A stretch of 64,000 nucleotides of DNA, from assembly GCA_020627705.1 (NCBI GenBank), contig JAHDGJ010000006.1, positions 132,732-196,731 on the forward strand. The letters are read 5' to 3'. Within the stretch, counting starts at the first letter, position 1, and each line of letters opens with the position of its first letter. The DNA comes from Saprospiraceae bacterium. Lineage in GTDB: Bacteria; Bacteroidota; Bacteroidia; Chitinophagales; Saprospiraceae. Below the pieces are notes generated by a model. That model was not told the origin of the DNA, did not search any database, and saw nothing but the letters and a program-made list of their open reading frames with translations. Below, one piece after another: positions 17,545-26,697 of this stretch. The translations under genes and the position numbers were made by a program.

Positions 17545-18372
17545 ATGAATTTGTTTTGGAAAAATGCTGTTGCCGTCCTGTTGGGACTTATCTTTTTGTC
17601 TGCTTCTGGCACGACAATAGGCCAAAAAGTTTTTCAACCAAAACAATTAGCTACCAACTCCAAAGGGATCTTATACAAGTACGAAAAGGCTATAGATGTT
17701 AGGGTTCATACCAACGGATATGCCGTAGCTTTTAATTGGGGTAAAATTCAAAATTATTATACCACTCGATATTATCAGTTGGAGCTGGGGTTTTTGAAAG
17801 ATGCCAGAGAAAGGAGACAAAATAAAAATTTCAATTTTATTGGTTTAGGGTCTTCTTCCGATTTTATTTTTGGCAAGCAAAATCACGTGGTGGCGTTGAG
17901 GGGAGGTCTTGGGTATAAAAAGTATTTATCGGAGAAGACAAAGCGCAGAGGTGTTGCGGTTGGATACACTTGGGAAGTAGGTCCTTCTTTAGCTCTTTTA
18001 AAGCCTTATTACCTGGATTTGGTATACCTCATAGAAAGCACGGAAGGAAATACTTTTGAGTTAAGATCCGAAAAATACACAGAAGAAAACGCGGATAAAT
18101 TTTTGGATCGAACCGGAGATATTTACGGCTCGAGTGGATTTTTCACAGCATTTGGAGATTGGGATTTTATTCCAGGAGTACAGGGCAAAATCGCTTTACA
18201 TTTGTCCAGTGGTGCTTTTGATAAAAAAGTGCGTGCTGTAGAAATGGGAATTTTGGGTGATTTGTTTGTTAAGAGGGTGCCTGTAATGGTTGAAACAGAT
18301 GCTGTGAGCAACAAACCATTTTTTATTAATGTTTACATGAATATTCATTTTGGATTTCGTTCCAATCCTTGA
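17545..18372 (+). CDS. Conserved exported protein, probably outer-membrane associated
   Basis: 275 residues from ATG 17545, chosen because it opens a clean signal peptide (MNLFWKNAVAVLLGLIFLSA). Starts at 17491 (TTG) and 17506 would place 13-18 extra residues before it. The mature part is rich in beta strands and aromatics: RVHTNGYAVAFNWGKIQNYY, then TTRYYQLELGFLKDARE. This pattern recurs in an uncharacterised Bacteroidota family. The end, FINVYMNIHFGFR, looks like barrel strands. lipA begins 3 bp after its stop, so the two are cotranscribed. Confidence 0.7.
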   Translation: MNLFWKNAVAVLLGLIFLSASGTTIGQKVFQPKQLATNSKGILYKYEKAIDVRVHTNGYAVAFNWGKIQNYYTTRYYQLELGFLKDARERRQNKNFNFIGLGSSSDFIFGKQNHVVALRGGLGYKKYLSEKTKRRGVAVGYTWEVGPSLALLKPYYLDLVYLIESTEGNTFELRSEKYTEENADKFLDRTGDIYGSSGFFTAFGDWDFIPGVQGKIALHLSSGAFDKKVRAVEMGILGDLFVKRVPVMVETDAVSNKPFFINVYMNIHFGFRSNP

Positions 18373-18375
18373 TAT

Positions 18376-19260
18376 ATGTTAGAATTACCAGTAGTACAAA
18401 AAGAAAATAGCAATGTTGAAACGCGTACACGCAAGCCTTCTTGGTTGCGTGTAAAATTGCCCATAGGTGAAAACTATAAACGCGTCCGCTCTTTGGTAGA
18501 TCAGTACAATCTCAATACAATTTGTCAAAGCGGTAATTGTCCGAACATGGGCGAATGCTGGGGGGCAGGGACGGCTACATTTATGATTTTAGGAAATGTA
18601 TGCACAAGAGGTTGTTCTTTTTGTGCAGTAAAGACGGGACGGCCACCGGAGTATGATGAAGATGAACCAAGAAGGGTAGCAGAGGCTATTCGATTGATGG
18701 AAGTCAAGCATGCCGTCATAACTTCTGTAAACAGAGATGAATTAAAAGACAGAGGTGCGGAGATTTGGTATCAAACAGTAGTCGAAGTAAAAAAAGAATC
18801 ACCAGATACAACCATTGAGACATTAATCCCAGATACCAGAGCAAATTGGGAGGCGCTAGAGCGAATGATCAGCGGTGGTCAAGAAGTTGTTTCTCATAAT
18901 ATGGAAACCGTAGAAGAACTTTACAGAAAAGTTCGTCCCCAAGCAAAATATGCACGAAGCCTTGAGCAAATTAGGCGAATTAAAGCCTTCGGCAAAAGGA
19001 CGAAGACGGGCTTTATGGTTGGTCTTGGTGAAACGGAGGATCAGGTTGAAAAAATCTTAGATGATTTGGCGGAAGCTGGCTGTGATGTGGTAACTATCGG
19101 GCAATATTTGCAACCAACAAAAATGCATTTGGCGGTAGAGGAATTTGTTCATCCAGATGTTTTTGCCAAGTATAAAGAAATGGGAATGTCCAAAGGATTT
19201 AGTTTTGTCGAAAGTGGTCCATTGGTACGATCAAGTTATCATGCAGAAAGGCACCTGTAA
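18376..19260 (+). CDS. lipA: Lipoyl synthase
   Basis: Radical-SAM enzyme that inserts two sulfur atoms into protein-bound octanoyl groups to form lipoyl cofactor, needed by enzymes such as the 2-oxoglutarate dehydrogenase encoded at 22767-25478. 294 residues, full length. Auxiliary 4Fe-4S cysteines C50, C55, C61 (CxxxxCxxxxxC); radical-SAM cysteines C76, C80, C83 (CTRGCSFC); and the C-terminal RSSYHA motif at 285-290, whose serine ligates the auxiliary cluster. It follows a conserved exported-protein gene by 3 bp and ends at a strong terminator. Confidence 0.97.
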   Translation: MLELPVVQKENSNVETRTRKPSWLRVKLPIGENYKRVRSLVDQYNLNTICQSGNCPNMGECWGAGTATFMILGNVCTRGCSFCAVKTGRPPEYDEDEPRRVAEAIRLMEVKHAVITSVNRDELKDRGAEIWYQTVVEVKKESPDTTIETLIPDTRANWEALERMISGGQEVVSHNMETVEELYRKVRPQAKYARSLEQIRRIKAFGKRTKTGFMVGLGETEDQVEKILDDLAEAGCDVVTIGQYLQPTKMHLAVEEFVHPDVFAKYKEMGMSKGFSFVESGPLVRSSYHAERHL

Positions 19261-19264
19261 ATAA

Positions 19265-19294
19265 AAAAGGGGAACCAATCGGCTCCCCTTTTTT
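19265..19294 (+). terminator. Bidirectional terminator after lipA
   Basis: The arms GGGGAACC and GGCTCCCC pair with one mismatch around AATC. An A-run on the left and a T-run on the right let it serve lipA (+) and the convergent small gene ending at 19316 (-). Confidence 0.8.
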
Positions 19295-19315
19295 ATTTTA
19301 TAATGTGGTAAATCA

Positions 19316-19606
19316 TTACCCCATTGCCTTTCGGATAAAACCGATTACTGCCATTACGACTCCTCCACCAACTAATCCTGAACCTCCCATTCCTAAAAGC
19401 GTCATGGGATCCATAGATCCTCCTGCTGTTGGGTCTGCTGCACCAATACCAACCATGCTCAAAATTGTTGATCCAATTCCACCACCAGCGATGCCAGCAA
19501 CAGAATTCCAAAGTGTGCCCAGTGAGCTTTTAGGCATAAGCTTCCCAGCTACATTACCACCTACAGCACCACTAATTAATCCAATTGCAGTTCCTAAAAT
19601 ATCCAT
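19316..19606 (-). CDS. Small Gly-rich membrane protein
   Basis: 96 residues; Gly and Ala dominate. Hydrophobic stretches lie at about 4-22, 34-55 and 73-91, with small-residue packing (GGNVAG, GGGIGST, GGSGLVGGGVV) and a basic end FIRKAMG. No signal peptide cleavage site is evident. It resembles small inner-membrane proteins with GxxxG packing, but I cannot name the family. The terminator shared with lipA supports a genuine leftward transcript. The following 164 bp to the alkaline phosphatase gene show no gene. Confidence 0.6.
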   Translation of the reverse strand: MDILGTAIGLISGAVGGNVAGKLMPKSSLGTLWNSVAGIAGGGIGSTILSMVGIGAADPTAGGSMDPMTLLGMGGSGLVGGGVVMAVIGFIRKAMG

Positions 19607-19770
19607 TGATTAAAAGTTTTTTGGTTTGACGATATTGTCAATAAGCAATATAGAAATTAATTATATATAAAAATATTATCTGCATAGATTTAACAGATTA
19701 TTTGGTCGAAATTCATCTTGACTGATAGTAAATTAGGCAGATTTAGCAGAAGACAGAATAATTTTCTCTT

Positions 19771-20889
19771 TTATTTGAAGTCAAATGCTTGGAGCATCTT
19801 GTAGAAGATTTCTGTGTTTTCATAAATACCTGCAAAAATTTCTGCATCCGGGCCATAGGCAAAAACCGGAATCATCGTGCCTGTATGATAGGTAGAGGTG
19901 AAAGCATATTGTAGACTATCCATGGTGGATTCGGGTTGGATAGCCAACCCTCCGGTTTCATGATCTGCAGTTACAATGACCAAAGTTTGGCCGTCTTTTT
20001 CGGCAAAATCCAACACATTTCCGATGATTTGATCAAATTCTACAAATTCGCTCACCACATATTCCCCATTATTGGCGTGTCCACCCCAGTCGATTTGTGA
20101 ACCTTCAATCATGAGAAAAAAGCCTTTGTCTTCCACTGCATCTAAATATTCTATAGCCATTTCAGAAGCCAGAGGAAGGTAATCTCTTCCTTGGGCGACA
20201 GGCAATGGATCCTTGTTTGCCGTTAAGAAACCAAATTTTTTAGAAAGGTCTGGAGTAATGTCCTTTAATTCGCTTTCGAAAAAATCAGAAATCATGTAGC
20301 CATTGGATCGCATAGATTGGTAAAGATCTTTTCGTGTTTCTGCTCTTTCGGTAAAAAACATTTTGCCTCCTCCCACAAAAAAATCAACCGAGCTTTGAGC
20401 TAGATCATCGGCGATTTCATCATAATTTTTACGTGATTTATTGTGAGAATAAAACGAAGCTGGCGTAGCATGAACAATAGTCGAGCTGGCCACCAAGCCG
20501 GTTTTCATACCTTGCTTTCTTGCCTTTTCTAAGATGGTTTCTACCGCCATTGTGTCCTTGTCAACCCCAATTGCCCCATTATAAGTTTTTACTCCACACG
20601 AAAAGGCTGTGGCTCCAGCAGCAGAGTCAGTAACAAGTTTGTTGGAGGCATGAGATTTATGAAGACCTATCACTGGGAATTCTTCCAATGAAGTTTTATT
20701 TCCTTGACTGTACATGCCAGCGGAAATTTGTGTCAAACCCATTCCATCTCCAATGAGTAGAATAATGTTTTTGACTTTCTTAGGAGTGTTATTTGTTGTA
20801 CTTAATGTTGTGTTTGTTACTTTTTTAGTTTGTCCTTGATCACAGGAAAAAAATAAGAACACAATCAGAAATAAGGGTACTCTAGACAT
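19771..20889 (-). CDS. Alkaline phosphatase lipoprotein (PhoA family)
   Basis: Hydrolyses phosphate monoesters in the periplasm. 372 residues with a lipoprotein signal (FLFFSC, Cys 16). Metal-binding GDGMG at 47-51; nucleophile Ser 89 in TDSAAGATAF (87-96); the metal motif TADHETGG near the end. SQIDWGGHAN carries another family ligand set. It is somewhat shorter than E. coli PhoA and is probably anchored to a membrane. It starts 12 bp after the dprA stop on the same strand, so cotranscription is likely although the functions are unrelated. No Pho box was identified. Confidence 0.93.
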   Translation of the reverse strand: MSRVPLFLIVFLFFSCDQGQTKKVTNTTLSTTNNTPKKVKNIILLIGDGMGLTQISAGMYSQGNKTSLEEFPVIGLHKSHASNKLVTDSAAGATAFSCGVKTYNGAIGVDKDTMAVETILEKARKQGMKTGLVASSTIVHATPASFYSHNKSRKNYDEIADDLAQSSVDFFVGGGKMFFTERAETRKDLYQSMRSNGYMISDFFESELKDITPDLSKKFGFLTANKDPLPVAQGRDYLPLASEMAIEYLDAVEDKGFFLMIEGSQIDWGGHANNGEYVVSEFVEFDQIIGNVLDFAEKDGQTLVIVTADHETGGLAIQPESTMDSLQYAFTSTYHTGTMIPVFAYGPDAEIFAGIYENTEIFYKMLQAFDFK

Positions 20890-20901
20890 ATTAGTAAATA
20901 A

Positions 20902-22002
20902 CTAACTCAATGTAAACTTTTTACCTGGTAGTTGGCGTATGATTCCCTTTAATTCTAGGGACAAAAGATCTGAAAAAACATTCGTATGACCTTCGTTAAG
21001 TTTTGTCTGTAAATCGTCGATGGCTAAGAAATTATTTTTTTCTAAAAGTGAAATTATTTTTTGTTGAGAATTGGAGAAATCAAACGATATTTTCTGCTGA
21101 ATGCTCTTATCTTTTTCAATACCCAAGTGATAGCATATATCATTTATATTGGTATAGATATGCGCAAGATTGGATCTGATTAAGTTATTACAGCCTTTGG
21201 ATTGCGACGCATTGATTGGTCCTGGCACAGCAAAAACATCACGATGATATTGGTTTGCGAACTTGGCAGTTATAAGAGATCCGCCTTTGATTCCTGATTC
21301 CACAACGACAACCGCATCACTCAATCCTGCGATTATTCTGTTGCGCATAGGGAAATGCTCCTTTGCTGGTTTTTGGCCAATCGGAAATTCGCTTATTAGT
21401 GCTCCGCAAGAAGCTATTTTCTTAGATAATTGAAGATGTTCTTTTGGATAGATTTGATCTATTCCGTGCCCCAGGACGGCATAATTGGGAAGATTGATTT
21501 CGCAGGCTGCTCTGTGAGCCAGGCTATCTATGCCAAAAGCCAAACCACTTACTATGGCAAAGTTATCTTGCGCAGATTGTGCGATAAGTTCTTTTGTTTG
21601 TGATATGCCGTAATGGCTTGGCCTACGCGTCCCAACAATTCCAATAGTTTTTTTTTGTACCAGCGGATTAAGATTTCCTTTGGCAAAAAGGATTATTGGT
21701 GCATCGTGAATGTTTTTAAGCTTCGTAGGATAATCATTACCCAGAAAGCTAAGCACTTTTATATTTCTCTTTGCGGCAGACTTGAGTTGGTTTTCGGCCC
21801 ATTTCAGACTTTTAGAATCGGAGATGTTCTTGCTCAAGATTCTACCTATTCTTGGAATTTTTTGAAGCTGTTTTGCTTTGAGATCAAAGACTTTTTTGGC
21901 GCCACCTGCATAGGCAATTATATTGCGCGCGGTTACTGGTCCAATTTTAGGAATCTGAGTAAGGGCAAGGCAATACAAGTTTTCCTCGTCTTCTTTGAGC
22001 AT
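20902..22002 (-). CDS. dprA: DNA-processing protein DprA
   Basis: Loads RecA onto incoming single-stranded DNA during natural transformation. 366 residues. An N-terminal helix-hairpin-helix region (ALTQIPKIGPVTARNII, 13-29, then KIPRIGRILSKNI) precedes the Rossmann DprA core: GIVGTRRPSHYG, IVSGLAFGIDSLAHRAA and FPMRNRIIAGLSDAVVVVES, then GSLITAKFA. A C-terminal winged-helix (about 300-366, DDLQTKLNEGHTNVFSDLLS) completes the usual architecture. All core motifs are intact. Confidence 0.95.
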   Translation of the reverse strand: MLKEDEENLYCLALTQIPKIGPVTARNIIAYAGGAKKVFDLKAKQLQKIPRIGRILSKNISDSKSLKWAENQLKSAAKRNIKVLSFLGNDYPTKLKNIHDAPIILFAKGNLNPLVQKKTIGIVGTRRPSHYGISQTKELIAQSAQDNFAIVSGLAFGIDSLAHRAACEINLPNYAVLGHGIDQIYPKEHLQLSKKIASCGALISEFPIGQKPAKEHFPMRNRIIAGLSDAVVVVESGIKGGSLITAKFANQYHRDVFAVPGPINASQSKGCNNLIRSNLAHIYTNINDICYHLGIEKDKSIQQKISFDFSNSQQKIISLLEKNNFLAIDDLQTKLNEGHTNVFSDLLSLELKGIIRQLPGKKFTLS

Positions 22003-22101
22003 TAAATACTTAGGATTTTGCAGGTATATACATTGTGGAGCGGGAAGTGTAATCTGTTGTTTTATTAAATGAAGACGTCAAAGCATTATATATTTATAGG
22101 A

Positions 22102-22770
22102 ATGAAAAGAAAATTTTACATCCTTATTTCTTTTATGTTGCTGGTTTCATTGGTGCAAGGACAATCCAGTCTTTATGTAGGATTTAATGCGGCATATGTG
22201 CCTTCAGGCAATAACAATAAGATTTTGGATGCGTATAATCTCAGATCTGAAGTAACGGAGGAAATAAGCCCCTTGAGACTTAATTCTGGTTTTGAGCTGG
22301 GATATATGTATGGCAATGATGTTGGTGCTTTGACGCTCTCTTTTGCTTATAATCGGAAAGAATCATCCGCAACCGAGACCGATGCTGCTCAGGATTTATT
22401 AGAGAGAAGACTCCAATATAATTTTGTGACTTTTTCGGCAGGAGCAGAGTTGGGCGCAGAAGACTTTCGCCTTGGTGGGACTATGGGGTTAAGAAGATCC
22501 AGAGTAAAGTCCAGTTTGGGTGCAGGACAAGATTTTCTTTCGATTGTTTCAGAAGGTAATCTTGTGTCTAAATTTTATTTGCTATTCAGAATTAAAGGAA
22601 GTGGATTAACCTCATTGGCCATCAGACCTTTTGTCGACATCGCGTGGTCTTCTACAAACATCACTGCGTTGCAAAACGAATTAAACACTTCCAATACCAG
22701 AATTTATCAGGATAAATTCAACATGTTTGGTCTGAGCATATTGTTTATCAACGGAGCACAGTACGACTAA
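22102..22770 (+). CDS. Outer-membrane beta-barrel-like secreted protein
   Basis: 222 residues from ATG 22102. An in-frame ATG at 22069 adds 11 residues before the signal peptide (MKRKFYILISFMLLVSLVQG), so 22102 is preferred. The mature protein alternates amphipathic strands (SSLYVGFNAAYVPSG, LNSGFELGYMYG, GALTLSFAYNRK, FNMFGLSILF) typical of PorT/OMP_b-brl-type barrels. Function unknown. Its stop overlaps the end of the convergent sucA gene by 4 bp. Confidence 0.65.
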   Translation: MKRKFYILISFMLLVSLVQGQSSLYVGFNAAYVPSGNNNKILDAYNLRSEVTEEISPLRLNSGFELGYMYGNDVGALTLSFAYNRKESSATETDAAQDLLERRLQYNFVTFSAGAELGAEDFRLGGTMGLRRSRVKSSLGAGQDFLSIVSEGNLVSKFYLLFRIKGSGLTSLAIRPFVDIAWSSTNITALQNELNTSNTRIYQDKFNMFGLSILFINGAQYD

Positions 22771-25478
22771 CTAAACGCCTGGTCGATGAGTTCAGTTTGT
22801 TGCTTGTCATGGACTTTTTTAAATCCAGTGGAAGGCGAAGCACTTCTTTTTCTTGAAACTACTTCTATATTCTCTTTTCTCCAGTAACGCAACAAATAGT
22901 TCCAAGCACCCATGTTTAAAGGTTCTTCTTGAACCCATAGTTTTTCCGCTGACTTATATTTTTTGAATATGGTATCAATTTGCTTTTGCGGGAAAGGGTA
23001 TAGTTGTTCGATACGCACAATGGCAACATCTTTCCTTTTGGTCTCCTCCTTTCGCTTCAAGAGATCGTAATATACCTTTCCGGTACAGAGGATAAGTTTT
23101 TTTGTCCCTTTAGCCGTTGCTTTCTCGTCATCGATGACCTCTCTAAAATGATTGCCAGTGCTGAATTCATCCATAGGTGAAACACACATTGGATGGCGCA
23201 GTAAAGACTTAGGAGACATAGTAACTAATGGTTTTCTAAACTCATTTTTTAATTGTCTTCTAAACGCATGAAATAGATTGGCCGGTGTAGTTATGTTGGT
23301 AACAATCATATTTAATTCTGCACATGACTGTAAAAATCGTTCTAATCTTGCACTAGAATGCTCGGGGCCCTGGCCTGCATAACCATGAGGCAAAGAAAGT
23401 ATAAGACCGCTCATTCTTCTCCATTTGCTTTCTGCAGCAGATATATATTGGTCAACAATGGTTTGAGCGCCGTTATAAAAATCTCCAAACTGGGCTTCCC
23501 AAATCACCAAATGATTAGGAGATGCTAGGGAATAACCGTATTCAAAACCCATTACTCCGAATTCTGAGAGCAAAGAGTTATAGATCATAAATTTCCCTTG
23601 GTCCTTGGAGAGATTTTCAAATCGATTTAATTCTTCAAATGTTTTGGCGTCATTAAAGACGGCATGGCGATGTGAGAAGGTTCCTCTTTTAACATCTTGA
23701 CCACTTATTCGGACACAATTTCCTTCTTTAAGGATGGAACCATATGCCAAAAGCTCTGCCAGTGCCCAATCTAAAACGCCATTGTCTAAAAGCTTTTGCT
23801 TTCCTTTCTGTAATCTATTGATCTTAGAAAGAGGGTTAAAATCTTTGGGTAGGGTCATCAAATGCTTTAAAATCTGATCAATAGATTTTTTAGCGATCCC
23901 TGTTTTCGGAGATTTTTCAAAATCTGCTTCTGTGGCTCTTCTTAATTTTCTCCATTCTTCCTCTGGCTTTTGGTACGTGTATGGCAGGGGCTTTTGCTTA
24001 ATTTGATCAAGTCTTGCCTGTAGGTCACTCCAAAAAGACTTTTCCATTTCTACAGCCATATCTTTTTCAAGATCTCCTCTAGTAGTTAATTGATTTACAT
24101 AAATCTCTCTTGGGTCTTTGTGCTCATCAATGAATTTGTACATCTCTGGCTGAGTAAATTTTGGATCATCTCCTTCATTATGACCATGCCTTCTATAACA
24201 AACCATGTCCAAAAAGACATCGTTGTTGAATTTTTGTCTGTACTCTGCTGCCAATTGGGCTGCCCAAACTAAAGCTTCAGGATCGTCCCCATTGACATGA
24301 AATACCGGAGCTTGAATAATGCTCGCAATTGAAGTACAGTAGGTCGAAGATCTAGCATCTTCAAAATCCGTGGTAAATCCGATCTGATTGTTGATCGCTA
24401 TGTGCATGGTACCTCCGGTAGAATAGCCTTCTAATTGGCTCATTTGCACCGTTTCGTACACGACCCCTTGACCAGCCAAAGCTGCATCACCATGAATTAA
24501 TATTGGGAATATTCTATCAAAATCACTGTCGTATAATAGGTCGGCTTTTGCTCTAGAAAAACCCTCTACCACAGTATTTACTGATTCTAGGTGCGACGGA
24601 TTTGGCGCCAATTTTAGATGTACTTCTTTCCCTTCTGGTGTGGTGACCTGACTTGAGTAGCCTAAGTGATATTTGACATCTCCATCTCCAAAACTTAAAT
24701 CTGGAACCGCTGTACCTTCAAATTCATTGAAAATATGCTCATAGGTTTTACCCATGATGTTAGCCAATATATTTAGTCTACCTCGGTGGGCCATACCCAA
24801 GATAAATTCTTCAACCTTATCGTTGGCACCTGCTGTTATTACAGCATCCAAAGCAGCAATAATTGATTCTCCTCCTTCCAAAGAGAATCTTTTTTGCCCG
24901 ATATATTTGGTATGAAGAAACTTTTCGAACATTACAGCTCCATTTAGCTTCTCCAAAATCCTTTTCTTTTGATCTAGATTTAAGCCATAACCTCCTGCCA
25001 AAGGTCTGTTCTCGATTTTATCTCTAAGCCACATTCTCTTTTCGCGGTTTTCTATGTGGGTGTATTCAAACCCTATGTTGCCGCAATAGATTTGATGTAG
25101 TCGAGCAATGATTTCTCTTAGTGTGGCATTATGCATGCCTATTTCTTCCCCTGCGGAGAAGGTCGAATCCAAGTCTGCTTCGCTGAGATTGTAGTCTGCT
25201 AGATTTAAGTGTGGTTTTCTATCTCTTCGGTCTCGGATAGGATTGGTCGTAGAAAGCAAGTGCCCCCTTTGGCGAAAGCCATGGATTATAGCATTTACTG
25301 CAAATTCTTTGTCCGAAAGAAGTCCTTTCGAATCACTCCCGTTTTTATTGTTGAATTCGTATCCCTCAAAAAAGCTTCTCCACCCATCTTCTACCGAACT
25401 CGGGTTTTCAACAAATTTGGAGTACATGTTGTCAATAAAACTAGGATGGGCATTAAAAACGTAACTATAATCTTTCAT
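22767..25478 (-). CDS. sucA: 2-oxoglutarate dehydrogenase E1 component
   Basis: Thiamine-diphosphate E1 subunit that decarboxylates 2-oxoglutarate in the TCA cycle and passes the succinyl group to lipoyl-E2. 903 residues, close to the usual 930. The N-terminal motif SYVFNAHPSFIDNMYSKF is the E2-binding segment. LGMAHRGRLN and IHGDAALAGQGVVYET, then the ThDP/Mg motif HVNGDDPEAL and YRRHGHNEGDDP, lie in the first catalytic half. LPHGYAGQGPEHSSARLERF marks the second half. The E2 gene is not adjacent. A promoter candidate lies at 25520-25552. Confidence 0.97.
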   Translation of the reverse strand: MKDYSYVFNAHPSFIDNMYSKFVENPSSVEDGWRSFFEGYEFNNKNGSDSKGLLSDKEFAVNAIIHGFRQRGHLLSTTNPIRDRRDRKPHLNLADYNLSEADLDSTFSAGEEIGMHNATLREIIARLHQIYCGNIGFEYTHIENREKRMWLRDKIENRPLAGGYGLNLDQKKRILEKLNGAVMFEKFLHTKYIGQKRFSLEGGESIIAALDAVITAGANDKVEEFILGMAHRGRLNILANIMGKTYEHIFNEFEGTAVPDLSFGDGDVKYHLGYSSQVTTPEGKEVHLKLAPNPSHLESVNTVVEGFSRAKADLLYDSDFDRIFPILIHGDAALAGQGVVYETVQMSQLEGYSTGGTMHIAINNQIGFTTDFEDARSSTYCTSIASIIQAPVFHVNGDDPEALVWAAQLAAEYRQKFNNDVFLDMVCYRRHGHNEGDDPKFTQPEMYKFIDEHKDPREIYVNQLTTRGDLEKDMAVEMEKSFWSDLQARLDQIKQKPLPYTYQKPEEEWRKLRRATEADFEKSPKTGIAKKSIDQILKHLMTLPKDFNPLSKINRLQKGKQKLLDNGVLDWALAELLAYGSILKEGNCVRISGQDVKRGTFSHRHAVFNDAKTFEELNRFENLSKDQGKFMIYNSLLSEFGVMGFEYGYSLASPNHLVIWEAQFGDFYNGAQTIVDQYISAAESKWRRMSGLILSLPHGYAGQGPEHSSARLERFLQSCAELNMIVTNITTPANLFHAFRRQLKNEFRKPLVTMSPKSLLRHPMCVSPMDEFSTGNHFREVIDDEKATAKGTKKLILCTGKVYYDLLKRKEETKRKDVAIVRIEQLYPFPQKQIDTIFKKYKSAEKLWVQEEPLNMGAWNYLLRYWRKENIEVVSRKRSASPSTGFKKVHDKQQTELIDQAFS

Positions 25479-25519
25479 TGAAGTTCTGCTTGAAATATGA
25501 GATACTTTAAACCGTGCAA

Positions 25520-25552
25520 CAAAAATCTACTTTTTAAGCAATAAATAGGCAA
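25520..25552 (-). promoter_or_regulatory. Candidate promoter for sucA
   Basis: On the - strand: TTG at 25550-25552, a 20-bp spacer, then TAGATTTTTG (25520-25529), close to the Bacteroidota TTG-N(19-21)-TAnnTTTG pattern but with two extra T. The ATG lies about 40 bp downstream. Confidence 0.45.
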
Positions 25553-25613
25553 GTTTGAAGCCAAAACAGCTGAATTTTTAGTTAAAATTGTAAAATATTA
25601 ATCTTCAACTTTT

Positions 25614-25645
25614 TTGGAGACTTATATATTTTCGTAGTACTTTTG
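25614..25645 (+). promoter_or_regulatory. Promoter of rpsT (TTG / TAnnTTTG type)
   Basis: TTG at 25614-25616, a 21-bp spacer and TACTTTTG at 25638-25645, an exact TAnnTTTG match. The start codon lies 22 bp downstream. This is the best promoter match I found in the window and supports a Bacteroidota host. Confidence 0.7.
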
Positions 25646-25667
25646 CACTCCAATTGAAACTTAGGCT

Positions 25668-25919
25668 ATGGCACATCATAAATCCGCTCAGAAAAGAATT
25701 AGACAAGATGCTGTTAAGCGTACGCATAACAGGTACTATAAGAAGTCAGCTAGAACTGCAATTGCAAAACTTAGAGAAATGGAAGATCCTAAGGAAGCAA
25801 AGGCGTTTTTGCCTAAAGTCGTAAGTATGATCGACAAGTTGGCAAAAAGAAATACGTGGCACAAAAACAAGGCAGCAAACTTAAAAAGTAGCCTGATGTC
25901 ACAAGTGGCTAAAATGTAG
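25668..25919 (+). CDS. rpsT: 30S ribosomal protein S20
   Basis: 83 residues, Lys/Arg-rich and all-helical. The start MAHHKSAQKRIRQDAVKRTH matches the Bacteroidota S20 N-terminus, followed by NRYYKKSARTAIAKLRE and the conserved KRNTWHKNKAANLKSSL. S20 binds 16S rRNA and helps assemble the small subunit. It is a single-gene unit with a consensus promoter upstream and a strong terminator 29 bp after its stop. Confidence 0.97.
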   Translation: MAHHKSAQKRIRQDAVKRTHNRYYKKSARTAIAKLREMEDPKEAKAFLPKVVSMIDKLAKRNTWHKNKAANLKSSLMSQVAKM

Positions 25920-25947
25920 CCCAAAAGTTTTAATGCAATATATCCCT

Positions 25948-25983
25948 AGTCCGTGCTCGAATATTTCGTGCACGGACTTTTTA
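25948..25983 (+). terminator. Terminator after rpsT
   Basis: The arms AGTCCGTGC (25948-25956) and GCACGGACT (25970-25978) pair perfectly and are followed by a T-run. The loop itself contains a small CGAA/TTCG inner hairpin. Confidence 0.85.
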
Positions 25984-25996
25984 ATTTAGAGCATCT

Positions 25997-26542
25997 ATGA
26001 AACCAGTTTACTTCCTTGCGCTAAGTCTTGTATTACTTATTTCTTGTGACTCTAACTCAAAAGGGGTAAAAAAGACAGCTTCCATAAAAACTCAAGTTGC
26101 GGATGTAAATGAGGAAATGATCCTTGAGTTGAGCCAGTATTATTTTTCGAATCCAAAGTCCTTGGCGCATCGCCAACAAAATGAAATCGTAGATTATGTC
26201 ATGGCCAAAGGACTGGCGGTGAAAAAGACGGATTCTGGGCTTTTCTATGTGATAAACAACAAGGGTGCTGGAGCGCCGCTTCAATGGGGAGAAAAAATAA
26301 AAGTGCACTACAGAGGCGAATTTCTAAATGGCGAAGCATTTGATTCTTCGTATGAAAGAGCTGAACCATTGGAGTTTAGAGTCGGCGAAATGATACCAGC
26401 TTGGAACGAAGGAATGAAGCTTTTATCCCATGGCGATAAAGCAATTTTGATCGCTCCCGCGCATTTAGCTTACGGGGAAGAAGGCTTAGCTCCTTTTGTA
26501 GGGCCCGATAAAATCTTAGTATTTTCCCTAGAGGTACTCTAA
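25997..26542 (+). CDS. FKBP-type peptidyl-prolyl isomerase lipoprotein
   Basis: 181 residues with a lipoprotein signal (LVLLISC, Cys 15-16 region). The FKBP domain fills about 90-181: GEKIKVHYRGEFLNGEAFDS, ERAEPLEFRVGEMIPAWNEG and the active-site segment APAHLAYGEEG; FSLEVL ends the fold. It catalyses cis-trans proline isomerisation for envelope proteins. A short helical N-terminal part precedes the domain. Its stop lies 2 bp from the left copy of the 30-bp direct repeat that bounds the island on its right; before insertion its neighbour would have been serA. Confidence 0.9.
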   Translation: MKPVYFLALSLVLLISCDSNSKGVKKTASIKTQVADVNEEMILELSQYYFSNPKSLAHRQQNEIVDYVMAKGLAVKKTDSGLFYVINNKGAGAPLQWGEKIKVHYRGEFLNGEAFDSSYERAEPLEFRVGEMIPAWNEGMKLLSHGDKAILIAPAHLAYGEEGLAPFVGPDKILVFSLEVL

Positions 26543-26544
26543 AT

Positions 26545-26574
26545 TACTTTTTAAAGTACCCAATAATCTTTTGG
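26545..26574. repeat. Left 30-bp direct repeat of the island (attL-like)
   Basis: Identical over 30 bp, in the same orientation, to 38926-38955. On the - strand it encodes QKIIGYFKK followed by a stop, the last residues of SerA, but no serA gene precedes it here. It begins 2 bp after the FKBP stop codon. Confidence 0.85.
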
Positions 26575-26697
26575 AGAGCAATTATATATTTGAAATAGGT
26601 TGTTTAAAAAAGGCAGCAAACCTTTGCGATTCACTGCCTTCGACTGCCTGTTTAAAAATGTATCTAAGAAAAACTTGTTATTAAAATACTGGATGTA